Shown piece after piece: positions 1 to 8,128 of a DNA stretch of 10,000 bases. Source of the DNA: Stramonita haemastoma (taxonomy: Eukaryota > Mollusca > Gastropoda > Neogastropoda > Muricidae); the NCBI GenBank assembly GCA_030674155.1, contig CM060334.1:26772178-26782177 (forward strand), in the 5' to 3' direction. A program made the position numbers and the translations under genes. Under the pieces are notes generated by a model. It was not told where the DNA came from. It did not search any database and saw nothing but the letters and a program-made list of their open reading frames with translations. Numbering within the stretch: position 1 is the stretch's first letter; each line of letters starts with the position of its first letter.

Positions 1-200
1 CATCTCCTCTCCCTCGCTGCTTTACCTTCTCTGACCCCTAAAAAGGACAGGTAGCCATTTACAAGATGGTTGAAGTGGGGGATTGTACAGAAGCCAAAGC
101 GCGCAAACGGTCACCCATCCACTTTGGTAACCTCGCTCAATGCTGCTTAACCTTAGCTTGGGGAAAGCGAGTGCTCTGTCCACTGAGCTATCCTGCCCCC
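1..200 (-). mobile_element. SINE fragment with tRNA-like A box and 5S-rRNA-like internal segment
   Basis: Read on the minus strand from about 200 downwards. A GC-rich head precedes TAGCTCAGTGG (180-190), a perfect match to the polymerase III A-box pattern of tRNA genes. It is followed by AAGCTAAG (152-159) and then GGTTA-N6-TGGATGGGTGACCG (108-132). These two pieces, in this order and roughly this spacing, resemble the box A/intermediate and box C regions of animal 5S rRNA genes, where the corresponding words are AAGCTAAGCAG and GGTTAGTACTTGGATGGGAGACC. No tRNA B box (GGTTCGANNCC) is seen. The remainder towards base 1 is a non-coding body with no visible terminal repeat, so the 3' end probably lies outside the window. 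A short retroposon with a composite pol III head fits best. A functional tRNA or 5S gene is excluded because neither fold can be completed. The SINE family is not identified. Confidence 0.6.
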
Positions 201-270
201 ATAACTTCGGCTCCCCACCAGAGGAGACAAAATTCTCTGAAGTCGAAGCATGTCTGTTCATGAGGACTTG

Positions 271-327
<57 letters not shown>
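271..327. repeat. (CA)n microsatellite
   Basis: An uninterrupted run of AC/CA dinucleotides, about 28 units, directly after unique sequence that borders the SINE. It is perfect, which suggests a length-polymorphic locus. Confidence 0.97.
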
Positions 328-328
<1 letters not shown>

Positions 329-827
329 TCTCATCCAGTACATACTCAACAGTCTCACAGTAATTTCCAGGTGAGACAAAACGCAAAATCTGGGTCATCT
401 TCAAGATGTTCAACTGCGACGACGAAAAAAAAACAACCCAACCCCCCCCCCCCCACCCACACAAAAAAACCTGGAGCAAAAAACTGCCTAGCAAATGTAG
501 CGTATAATGATGTGCAGTTTCACGTGCGCGTTAAGTAACGCTTCTTTGAGACAGTGCAGGAAACTCCCATCCTCCGAAGTCATTGTGTGTCCTGTCTTTT
601 CTTCTTCTTCGCTTTACTTAACTGGGAGATGTGTGTGAAGAGGCAGTTTACCCCCCCCCCCCCCCAGTCTGTGATGATGCTATTTTCAGAAAGTTACCGG
701 TAGGGGGGGAAACGTCTGCACGAATCTGTGTCTGTAGGTCGCTGTCATAGGAGTCTGTTAAAACTTTTGGAAAATGAACCAAAAAAAGGAAAAACATAAA
801 GACAGTAAAAAACATCACCGAACACAG
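328..827. other. Non-repetitive spacer with two long C-runs; no gene seen
   Basis: About 500 bases of mixed sequence without a supportable gene. It contains an A-run followed by C13 (442-454), a CTTCTT stretch near 600-609, and C15 (651-665) followed by more mixed sequence. Open frames crossing it read into the flanking dinucleotide repeats and show no recognisable protein. Homopolymers this long are also places where the assembled length may be unreliable. Confidence 0.7.
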
Positions 828-1034
828 AACACACACACACACAAGACACACTCAACACACACACACACACAGCACCGCGCGCAACACGCACACACTCACA
901 CCACCACCAGATACACACCACACACACAGCCGCGCACGCACGTACACACCACACACACGTGCCGCGCACACACATACACACTCACACACGCACGCACACA
1001 CACATCACACAACACACAAAACACCACCACACAC

Positions 1035-1106
<72 letters not shown>

Positions 1107-1192
1107 CACACACACACATCACACAACAAACACACACATTAAATCCACACAAACACACGCACGCACACACACATCACACATACAAACACACA

Positions 1193-1277
<85 letters not shown>

Positions 1278-1316
1278 CCGCACGCACTCACACACACACA
1301 AACACACACACACACA
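828..1316. repeat. Long imperfect (CA)n block with CACG and ACC variants
   Basis: Nearly 490 bases made almost only of A and C on the plus strand. The first half is degenerate, with CACG, CACT, ACCACC and CACAAA interruptions. There are purer (CA)n runs at about 1040-1105, and the longest pure run is at about 1197-1275. A few unique bases occur at 1137-1146. The alternating purine-pyrimidine content with CG steps is the type that can adopt Z-DNA. Open frames reading THTHTH or CVCVCV through it are artefacts of the repeat. Confidence 0.96.
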
Positions 1317-1336
1317 GAGTTTTCCTACAACCTCAC

Positions 1337-1361
1337 CCCCTCCTTTCAAAACAAGGAGGGG
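1337..1361. repeat. 9-bp perfect inverted repeat (hairpin)
   Basis: CCCCTCCTT (1337-1345) and AAGGAGGGG (1353-1361) are perfect complements around a 7-base loop. The hairpin lies just after the CA block and before another G-rich stretch (1364-1378). No gene lies next to it, so there is no reason to call it a terminator. The rest of 1317-1570 is unique sequence in which no gene was recognised. Confidence 0.75.
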
Positions 1362-1570
1362 TAGGGGCTGGGAGGGGGTGTGGTGTTTGCACTAAATGCA
1401 AAAGTGCATGTTAAACTTGTGATCAGAATACCAGTTAGAAAATCATCTGGATTGTTCATCATACTTCATTAGCAACGCCAGTGCAGTGGTTTTTGACAAG
1501 TTGCTGTGTGTTTGTGTGGATGGAGGGTGTGTGTTTAGCAACAGTAGGAGTTTCTACCTGTGAATATTGT

Positions 1571-1606
1571 TTATATATATACGCATATAAATAATTATAT
1601 ATATAA

Positions 1607-1642
<36 letters not shown>
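1571..1642. repeat. (TA)n-rich tract
   Basis: An AT-only tract, interrupted once by ACGC near 1580, ending in a pure (AT)n run at about 1614-1642. The pure run is self-complementary and could extrude as a cruciform or hairpin. Confidence 0.93.
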
Positions 1643-1649
<7 letters not shown>

Positions 1650-1701
1650 CACACACACACACGTGTGTGTGCAGGGGGGGCGGGGGGCGGCTGCGCGCGC
1701 A

Positions 1702-1783
<82 letters not shown>
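1643..1783. repeat. Compound AC/GT palindrome, G-runs, CG tract and (GT)n array
   Basis: (AC)n from 1645 turns into (GT)n at 1662/1663, making a perfect ACACACAC/GTGTGTGT palindrome. A G7 run and a CGGGGGGCGG stretch follow at about 1674-1690, then CTGCGCGCGCACAC, then a (GT)n array of about 40 units to 1783. All of it is alternating purine-pyrimidine or G-run sequence. Confidence 0.95.
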
Positions 1784-1786
<3 letters not shown>

Positions 1787-1870
1787 GGGATTGGTAAGGG
1801 TAGATGGATGTGTGTGCTTGTGTGTTTGTGTGTGCTTGTTTGTGTGTGTGGGAGGGAGGAGGAGGAGGAG

Positions 1871-1954
<84 letters not shown>

Positions 1955-2035
1955 AGGTGGAGGAGAATGAGAGAGAGGAGAAAGAGAGAAGGAAGAAGAG
2001 GAAGAGGAAGAAGAGGGAGGACATGAAAGAAAAAT
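1784..2035. repeat. G/T-rich segment passing into a long polypurine (GA)n tract
   Basis: After a short GGGGATTGGTAAGGGT segment and imperfect TGTG repeats (to about 1849), the plus strand is almost entirely purine from 1850 to about 2020. The order is GGA repeats, (GA)n at about 1871-1965, then GGA/GAA-rich sequence. Long, partly mirror-symmetric polypurine tracts of this kind can form triplex (H-DNA). The frames reading RERERE or SLSLSL are artefacts of the repeat. Confidence 0.94.
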
Positions 2036-2487
<452 letters not shown>

Positions 2488-2550
2488 AGGCAAATCAATC
2501 GAAAATATAATTTTAACAATCTTTGAGAACCATATAAGACACATACCAGT

Positions 2551-2577
2551 CCCCCCCCCGCCCCCCCCCCGCCCCCA
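2551..2577. repeat. Interrupted poly(C), three C-runs separated by G
   Basis: C9-G-C10-G-C5 on the plus strand. On the minus strand these are long G-runs, a possible G-quadruplex former. The run lengths may be uncertain in the assembly. Confidence 0.9.
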
Positions 2578-3385
2578 GCAGGAAAACCCTTTACAATTCA
2601 AGCTTTTGAAAAGCCATCACAAGGAACAAGCAATCAGACAAGAAATAAATTGATATTTTGAACCAAAAAATATCAGAACGAACACATACAGAAACAACCC
2701 TCTCTCCCATCTCTAAAAAAAACCCCTATAGATGAAATAAACGATATATTATACTGACAAGAACAAATGAACACAGAGCAAAGGAAAGATAAAGTCACAA
2801 AGCATACACAAAAAATAACCAACACAATGTAAAAAAAACAACCCTGGTAAAATATCAAAATATCTTCGAAACCCCCACACCTCGATACATAAAAAAGACG
2901 ACACTAAAAGATTAGACTGAAGATTGGAAGGAAAGAAAGAAGGAAGGAAGGTGGAAAAGATTCAGGTAAACCGTAAAAAAAGACAAACAATAGCAGATGA
3001 TAAATCATTGAATACGAACAAACAAAAGTCCAAGAAACTTGCAAACGAACAAAACAAAAACCACAACATAAAAAATGAAAACAAGAAACCAGAAAGTGAG
3101 GAAGCGACACAAGTTAAGATGATAGTGTATGCTTCTATACAATGTCAACATTGAAGAAGAAAAAAAAAGGACACTAAGTCTCGCTTCTTTTTCTTTGGTG
3201 GTATGAAACAAAGAATGGGGAATTAAGATGGAAAAGAAAGACAAACTGAAATCAACAACAACAAAAGATTGGGGATAAAGTTGGAAAAAGGGGGGGGGGG
3301 GGGGAGGAGGGGTTTTATAGAGAAAAAGAGGAGGGGGGTGAGGATGTTTAAACCAGACAGAAGTAGAGAGATTGAACACAAAAAC

Positions 3386-3389
<4 letters not shown>
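2578..3389. other. A-rich unique spacer; no gene seen
   Basis: About 800 bases, strongly A-rich on the plus strand, with many AAAA and AACA words. It includes a GGAA/GAAA-type purine stretch at 2926-2952 and a G15 run at 3290-3304. Small open frames occur on both strands, but their translations are low-complexity (lysine/asparagine-rich or leucine/phenylalanine-rich) and show no conserved motif. It may be decayed repeat sequence, but no family is recognised. Confidence 0.6.
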
Positions 3390-3457
<68 letters not shown>

Positions 3458-3480
3458 GATGGAGGCAGGCCAGAGAGAGA

Positions 3481-3567
<87 letters not shown>
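3388..3567. repeat. (GA)n microsatellite adjoining the LINE 3' end
   Basis: Two (GA)n arrays, at about 3388-3453 and 3472-3567, are separated by a 20-base GC-richer insert (3453-3472). The second has a GGGA and a GAAG interruption. The array runs without a gap into the 7-base tail repeats of the LINE. The same dinucleotide on the same strand resumes at the other end of the LINE (8598 on), so the two arrays are probably halves of one locus. Confidence 0.96.
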
Positions 3568-3595
3568 CTTCAGACTTCAGACTTCAGACTTCAGA
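3565..3595 (-). repeat. LINE 3' tail: four tandem 7-base repeats
   Basis: The plus strand reads AGACTTC four times (3565-3592) plus a partial copy. On the transcribed strand this is a GAAGTCT repeat. CR1- and L2-type LINEs characteristically end in short tandem repeats instead of poly(A), so this marks the element's 3' terminus. The last AGA also merges with the (GA)n array, so the boundary is ambiguous by a few bases. Confidence 0.85.
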
Positions 3596-3597
3596 TG

Positions 3598-3603
3598 TTT
3601 TAT
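3598..3603 (-). promoter_or_regulatory. AATAAA polyadenylation-like signal in the LINE 3' UTR
   Basis: TTTATT on the plus strand gives AATAAA on the transcribed strand, 2 bases before the tail repeats. It matches the canonical animal poly(A) signal. Its role is uncertain because elements with short-repeat tails may not need polyadenylation. Confidence 0.45.
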
Positions 3604-3618
3604 TCACGTAAGGCCACA

Positions 3619-3639
3619 GCCCCTTATGAACAGAGGGGC
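3619..3639 (-). promoter_or_regulatory. 3' UTR stem-loop, candidate reverse-transcriptase recognition site
   Basis: The transcribed strand has GCCCCT, a 9-base loop and AGGGGC, a perfect 6-bp GC-rich stem about 25 bases from the tail repeats. In L2/CR1-type LINEs, a 3' stem-loop near the tail is the element bound by the ORF2 protein to start target-primed reverse transcription. The position here fits that role. The function is inferred from position and structure only. Confidence 0.55.
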
Positions 3640-3718
3640 AACAAATGATAAATTGAACATAAAGGTAAGAAAAGAAAATAAATATTACGTGTCCTATCAA
3701 AATGCAGTATCAAAAAAG

Positions 3719-6700
3719 TCAAGACGTAGCTTTTTCTCGCAGTTGGAAAGCTTTAAATAAGTACATTGCAAAGTTACGAACAATACTTTCGTTTTCAGAT
3801 GACATCAATAAACATAGACGAAATAGGCTTGGTTGTGCATAGAATTTTTTCGGGATGAATCTTTCACGGAGATCACAGAGGGTGTCACATTTCAAAACAA
3901 AGTGGACCTCATCTTCATCTTGTTCTTTACATAATGGGCACAACATATCAGTGGCACAAGTACGTTTAAAGCGATAGGCATGTTTCATCACTTCTGAAAT
4001 ACCAAACCGAAATTTGGTTGTAATTACTCTTAAATGTCTATCTAAATTTAAGGAAAGATACTTCTTCACAACATGGGTAGAGCTGTAGATCCTGTATATG
4101 TCAAATCTGTCACTTGATTGAATGTGACTTTCCCAGCTTTGCCATCTACAATCAATCAAGCGTTGGCGAAACATCTGTATAAACATTTTTTCTTCTGCTA
4201 CCCCTTGAAACATCCAAACATATCCGAACCCAAGCTCAAACAGACATATTCGTATGTTTGAAACCCAGTTGACTTTACCCCTTGTGTCTAAATCAAATAA
4301 CATGTTATATGCTTTCCACGGAAGTCTTTCCCTACTCATCTTTACTAATTTAAGCCAGTAACGGAGACATCTAACAGCAGAATTAATGTAGATAGGATAT
4401 CTATTACATTCTCCATATACTAAATCATTTGGAGTTCTCATGTCAACACCTAGAAACCTTTTGAGACCAAATAAATGAACAGACTCACATTGTGTAACTG
4501 CTTTTTTGTCCATACCCCACAATTCGGAACCATATTGAACTCTAGGTTGTATTTGAGAATCAAAAATTTTAAGAAATAGATCCAAAGAGTTGTTATTCAG
4601 TGCATACAGTTTCCTCATTATACAGAAAAGCACATGCTTTGCTTTACTGCACAGATCCTTACATGCAGCAACAAAACTCAAACGAGTAGAAAAAATAATT
4701 CCTAGATACCTATAGGCATTCACAACAGACAATGAAGCACCAGCATATACCCATCTTTCTCTGGCTGCCAAGAACCCACCTTTTCTAAATACAACAATAT
4801 TACTTTTGGTTAAGTTAACCTTTAATTGTAATTTATTGGCTGCACTTTGTAAGCTGTTAAGCTGAGTCTGTAAACCAACAACTGTCTCTGAAAACAACAC
4901 TATATCATCAGCCAATAACAATATGAATGATTCAACAGAATCAACAGTAAAATTTGCACCGTGTCTACCCATTTCAATGATTTCTATTGCTAATTCATTT
5001 ATAAACAGCGAAAACAAAATAGGGCTACATACATCCCCTTGTTTTACACCTTTGGTACAGTTTATATAGTTAGACAGTTTATCCCCACATCTTACTCTTG
5101 TTTTAACTGAGTTATACATACTCTTAACACATCGAAATAATTTACCATTAATTCCGTTCTTAATCAAAATTGGCCATAACAAATTTCTATTGATGGAATC
5201 AAAGGCCTTTTCAAAATCAATAAATGCTACATAAAGTTTCCGGTTAAATGAAAACTGTTTCTGAACAAAAGCCAAAAGTGTGAACATATGATCAGTTGTT
5301 GAATATCCTCGTTTAAAACCAGCTTGATGTTCACCTGTAATATTGTTTTGCTCTACATATTCCTGAAGCCTACTATTGATTATAGTACTATATACTTTAC
5401 TACTGATATCAGACAACGAAATGCCTCTATAGTTATTGGTATCATTTACGTTACCTTTCTTATATAACGGAAGAATGATGGACTCACACCAGTTCTCTGG
5501 AAAAATACCTTTGTCGAAAAGAGTGTTACACAACTTTACAAAAAAGTCAAGAATTAATTGACAAGGTGCTTTTAATAGTTCTCCAATAATTCCATCAGGG
5601 CCTGCTGCTTTTCGATTCTTAATTTTGCGAATTGCAGTGAAAACTTCTTCATGAGATATTGGTCGATCCATTATATCTTGATCAGTCTCCTGAAAACTAT
5701 TGACATTATCATTAGAATAAGGTACATCTTCTTCAAGTAATGCTGTGAAGTGCTGGAACCAGTCATCGACAGAGATGCTGTTCCTGGGCTGACTCTTTTT
5801 CAAAGATACCTTATTCATGTAACTCCAAAACTGTTTCTGATCGTTAATACTAGATACTAAGTCATTTAACAATTTCTCATTGAAAGTCTTCTTCTTCCTA
5901 AGTAAAATGTTCTTATATTCCCTACGTGATCTAACATAAAGATCCTTATCCGTTTTGTCTAGTGTTCTACGAAATGTTCTTAATAATCTGCGTACTCTCC
6001 TTCTTTCCATGTTACATTCGCTATCAAACCAGCCTGCCTTATTTCTTTTTTGATCAATCTTAATTTTCTTTTTCATACATTCTGCACATTCTCGAATACA
6101 ACCGTTGAAGGTTTCCAAAGCATTGTTAACATTTTCATCAATCTGTGCAATTGCTGTTTTCAATTTACAGGACATTTCTTCTTTACATAAATTACTACAA
6201 AAATTGTTACTATTTTCCTCACACCAAATGAACTTTTCTACTACAACAAGAGCATCAGTAGCTTTTTCATCTATAGACAAGGCATTTTTTGATAACTTAA
6301 ATCGACATTCAAGAGGAAAGTGGTCAGATTCCATTCGCTCAGCAATAACTAGTTCACACAACTCAGACAACTCTTCATACAGGTCAGTTGAAAAAATAAA
6401 ATAGTCATTCACACTGCATCCACTCTCACTTGTGTACGTATAGCGTCCTTCTAGGTCGCCATTACATACTCCGTTTAAGACAACCAAATTTAGAGCAGTG
6501 CACATGCTTACTAAGGCTTTACCGTAAGAATTTGTATGAGTGTCTTGGGAGTGTCGATCAGAATTTAATGAAGAGCTTTGAAATTGAGATTCAGAGTCAC
6601 CTGCTACATAGGATGGAGAGATATCTGAAATGCGACTGTTTAAGTCGCCACAGAGAATCACATACACATCATCCAAATCCAACAACAATTCAGTCAGGCA

Positions 6701-7426
6701 ATCTTCAAGCATCAATATACCGTGATCATAATTAAAGTATGCGTAAAATGGAGAACCTTCCGGTGGTACATAGGCACATATGTACAAGACATCTTTCGAA
6801 CAATGAAACAAATCTTTATTGATAAGAAAAGCACATATATTTTCATACTTGACATCTAGCGCACGCACACACGGACAGAGCTCATTTTTCACTAGACAGA
6901 CAATACCACCCGATTTTCTCCCCTGTTTGGTTAGTCTGACAGCAGGTTTTTCATACATTTTATAGCCTGAAAAAAAATCTGAATTACAATTTTCTTCAAA
7001 GGTTTCAACCAGACATATAAAGTCAAATGACAAAATGTATTTTACAAAGTCCATGAATACATACTTTGAACGCAATCCATTAACGTTCCAACATAAAAAA
7101 GAAAACGATAAGGTTTTAAGAGTATTAGCAAAAGTTGGCATGGAATGTAAAGGAGGTGGTGTCATTCTATTTTTAGAGCAAACACTCTGTTGCACATCTT
7201 CACGAGCAAAAAAAGGGGAAGAAAACTCGCTATTTTCCTTGTTTTCAAAATCAAATGTTGGAGGAAAAGTTTCGAAACTTGCACGCGAACCCAAGCTGTC
7301 ATCGCCATGCATGCCGCTGTGCAGCGTAGCAGGCTCATGCTCCGAGTTTTCACGTGTCAAGCAGGGTGGATTAAGGGGAGGTACAGGTAAACTTTCAGGT
7401 GTCGGTGTACATTTTGCCACCTTCAT
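3719..7426 (-). CDS. LINE ORF2: endonuclease and reverse transcriptase protein
   Basis: A 1235-residue protein expected to nick host DNA and copy the element RNA into it. Residues 1-106 are a Pro/Ser/Glu-rich extension of no recognised domain. Residues about 107-370 are an APE-like endonuclease with WNVNG (N114), E141 in the VETF motif, GDLN (D261, N263), NDYF (D341) and SDH (367-369), so every expected catalytic residue is present. Reverse transcriptase spans about 585-915: KAAGPDG (606-612), the PLYKKG/NYRGISL stretch (653-671), motif A with IDFEKAFDS (D737), motif B VKQGDVCSP (794-802), motif C LADD (D840, D841), and YRYLGI (905-910). A C-terminal domain ends in a zinc motif C1163-X2-C1166-X8-H1175-X4-C1180. 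No RNase H was recognised. The ATG at 7426 is the first in frame after the ORF1 stop, but the frame is open back to that stop at 7469, with 14 codons between. The sequence is AT-richer than ORF1. Confidence 0.96.
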   Translation of the reverse strand: MKVAKCTPTPESLPVPPLNPPCLTRENSEHEPATLHSGMHGDDSLGSRASFETFPPTFDFENKENSEFSSPFFAREDVQQSVCSKNRMTPPPLHSMPTFANTLKTLSFSFLCWNVNGLRSKYVFMDFVKYILSFDFICLVETFEENCNSDFFSGYKMYEKPAVRLTKQGRKSGGIVCLVKNELCPCVRALDVKYENICAFLINKDLFHCSKDVLYICAYVPPEGSPFYAYFNYDHGILMLEDCLTELLLDLDDVYVILCGDLNSRISDISPSYVAGDSESQFQSSSLNSDRHSQDTHTNSYGKALVSMCTALNLVVLNGVCNGDLEGRYTYTSESGCSVNDYFIFSTDLYEELSELCELVIAERMESDHFPLECRFKLSKNALSIDEKATDALVVVEKFIWCEENSNNFCSNLCKEEMSCKLKTAIAQIDENVNNALETFNGCIRECAECMKKKIKIDQKRNKAGWFDSECNMERRRVRRLLRTFRRTLDKTDKDLYVRSRREYKNILLRKKKTFNEKLLNDLVSSINDQKQFWSYMNKVSLKKSQPRNSISVDDWFQHFTALLEEDVPYSNDNVNSFQETDQDIMDRPISHEEVFTAIRKIKNRKAAGPDGIIGELLKAPCQLILDFFVKLCNTLFDKGIFPENWCESIILPLYKKGNVNDTNNYRGISLSDISSKVYSTIINSRLQEYVEQNNITGEHQAGFKRGYSTTDHMFTLLAFVQKQFSFNRKLYVAFIDFEKAFDSINRNLLWPILIKNGINGKLFRCVKSMYNSVKTRVRCGDKLSNYINCTKGVKQGDVCSPILFSLFINELAIEIIEMGRHGANFTVDSVESFILLLADDIVLFSETVVGLQTQLNSLQSAANKLQLKVNLTKSNIVVFRKGGFLAARERWVYAGASLSVVNAYRYLGIIFSTRLSFVAACKDLCSKAKHVLFCIMRKLYALNNNSLDLFLKIFDSQIQPRVQYGSELWGMDKKAVTQCESVHLFGLKRFLGVDMRTPNDLVYGECNRYPIYINSAVRCLRYWLKLVKMSRERLPWKAYNMLFDLDTRGKVNWVSNIRICLFELGFGYVWMFQGVAEEKMFIQMFRQRLIDCRWQSWESHIQSSDRFDIYRIYSSTHVVKKYLSLNLDRHLRVITTKFRFGISEVMKHAYRFKRTCATDMLCPLCKEQDEDEVHFVLKCDTLCDLRERFIPKKFYAQPSLFRLCLLMSSENESIVRNFAMYLFKAFQLREKATS

Positions 7427-7450
7427 GAAATTTTTACCCTTTTCCAGAAT

Positions 7451-7468
7451 GGAGGGCCGGCCAACTCC
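7451..7468 (-). promoter_or_regulatory. Hairpin immediately after the ORF1 UGA stop
   Basis: The 18 bases directly after the ORF1 stop codon can fold as GGAG/CTCC, a TT bulge, GG/CC and a CCGG tetraloop. They contain the 8-base palindrome GGCCGGCC. The stop, the hairpin and ORF2 are in one reading frame, so the structure sits where a stop-codon readthrough or reinitiation signal would be. Such short GC-rich hairpins also arise by chance, so the role is speculative. Confidence 0.35.
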
Positions 7469-8128
7469 TCATTTCGCTTCCTGCAGAGAGCCACAGGAGT
7501 CCAGAACGAACTTTTTCCCATCTATAAAAAGATGGTCATGGACAAGGCGGGCCTGTTTCCCTTCCCTTCTGGCCTGTTTGAAATGTGGGGTCAGCTGGCG
7601 TCGGATCTCTCGGACCCTCTGCGAGAAATCCTCCCCCACAAAGATGTTAGTGCCTTTAAGTTTTTGTTTTGCCTTCAGTATTTTTACACGTTGCTTATAG
7701 AAAGCACATCGTACAATGATAGGGGATTCTTTCTTTGAGTTCAGACGGTGTACTCTGTCAAATTCCACCCTGTCTGAGAGTTCCATCTTGTCGGTCAGTA
7801 TGTCCTGTATCAGTCCCTCACATTCCTCACTTGTCTCTCCCTCATCCCTCCCAACACCATAGAAAATCAAGTTGTTTCGCCTTGAACGGTTTTCCAGATC
7901 GTCACATTTCTTTTCCAAATTATCAACTTTGTTGATCAAGTCCCTGTTTTGTTTCTGTAACAAATCGTTTTGGTGTCGTAGCTCACTCACCTCCTCTATG
8001 AGGTTACTCACGAGGCCGTGCAGAGAGTTGTGCTCCTGTCGAAGCTGCGTCAGTTCTTTCTGCACAGCATCGATCCTGGTGGTCAGGTTGTTGTTGATCT
8101 CGTGCAGCAGCGTCACGACGTCATCTTT
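7469..8128 (-). CDS. LINE ORF1 body: coiled-coil RNA-binding protein
   Basis: About 219 residues from the frame junction to the UGA at 7471-7469. ORF1 proteins of this type form trimers through a coiled coil and coat the element RNA. The first 75 or so residues are a heptad-rich Leu/Asn/Glu/Lys coiled coil (about 8119-7895). It is followed by ENRSRRNNLIFYGV (about 7894-7853), the usual entry to the RRM-like domain of L1-type ORF1p. RVHRL and PIIVRC follow, then the KQRVKILKAKQKLKG and REIRRQL stretches and a C-terminal LFIDGKKF, which match the C-terminal domain of that family. The frame is open further upstream, but the triplet at 8251 is TTG and no ATG occurs in this frame before the middle of the protein. 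The natural start is therefore the 2A leader frame at 8472, one base out of register. ORF2 follows in the same frame. Confidence 0.85.
   Translation of the reverse strand, partial: KDDVVTLLHEINNNLTTRIDAVQKELTQLRQEHNSLHGLVSNLIEEVSELRHQNDLLQKQNRDLINKVDNLEKKCDDLENRSRRNNLIFYGVGRDEGETSEECEGLIQDILTDKMELSDRVEFDRVHRLNSKKESPIIVRCAFYKQRVKILKAKQKLKGTNIFVGEDFSQRVREIRRQLTPHFKQARREGKQARLVHDHLFIDGKKFVLDSCGSLQEAK

Noticed and set aside
108..200. Functional tRNA or 5S rRNA gene
   Set aside because: The A box lacks a matching B box and cloverleaf, and the 5S-like part lacks the 5' half of 5S rRNA. It fits a SINE.
828..1414. Open frames encoding THTHTH or CVCVCV proteins
   Set aside because: They are translations of (CA)n/(GT)n repeats. 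Several frames and both strands are open at once, with no start context or unique domain.
2673..3379. Small frames on both strands in the A-rich spacer
   Set aside because: They are low-complexity compositions with no motif. Length alone does not support a gene in AT-rich DNA.
3565..3595. Telomere-like repeat
   Set aside because: There are only four 7-base units, unlike any standard telomere unit, placed exactly at a LINE 3' end.
3719..4300. RNase H domain at the C-terminus of ORF2
   Set aside because: The C-terminal region shows the CCHC zinc motif, but no RNase H DEDD pattern could be recognised.
7035..7700. 221-residue plus-strand frame, and other plus-strand frames at 6105-6404, 6430-6735 and 8018-8482
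   Set aside because: They lie antisense to the LINE ORFs, which have clear conserved domains. The antisense translations show none.
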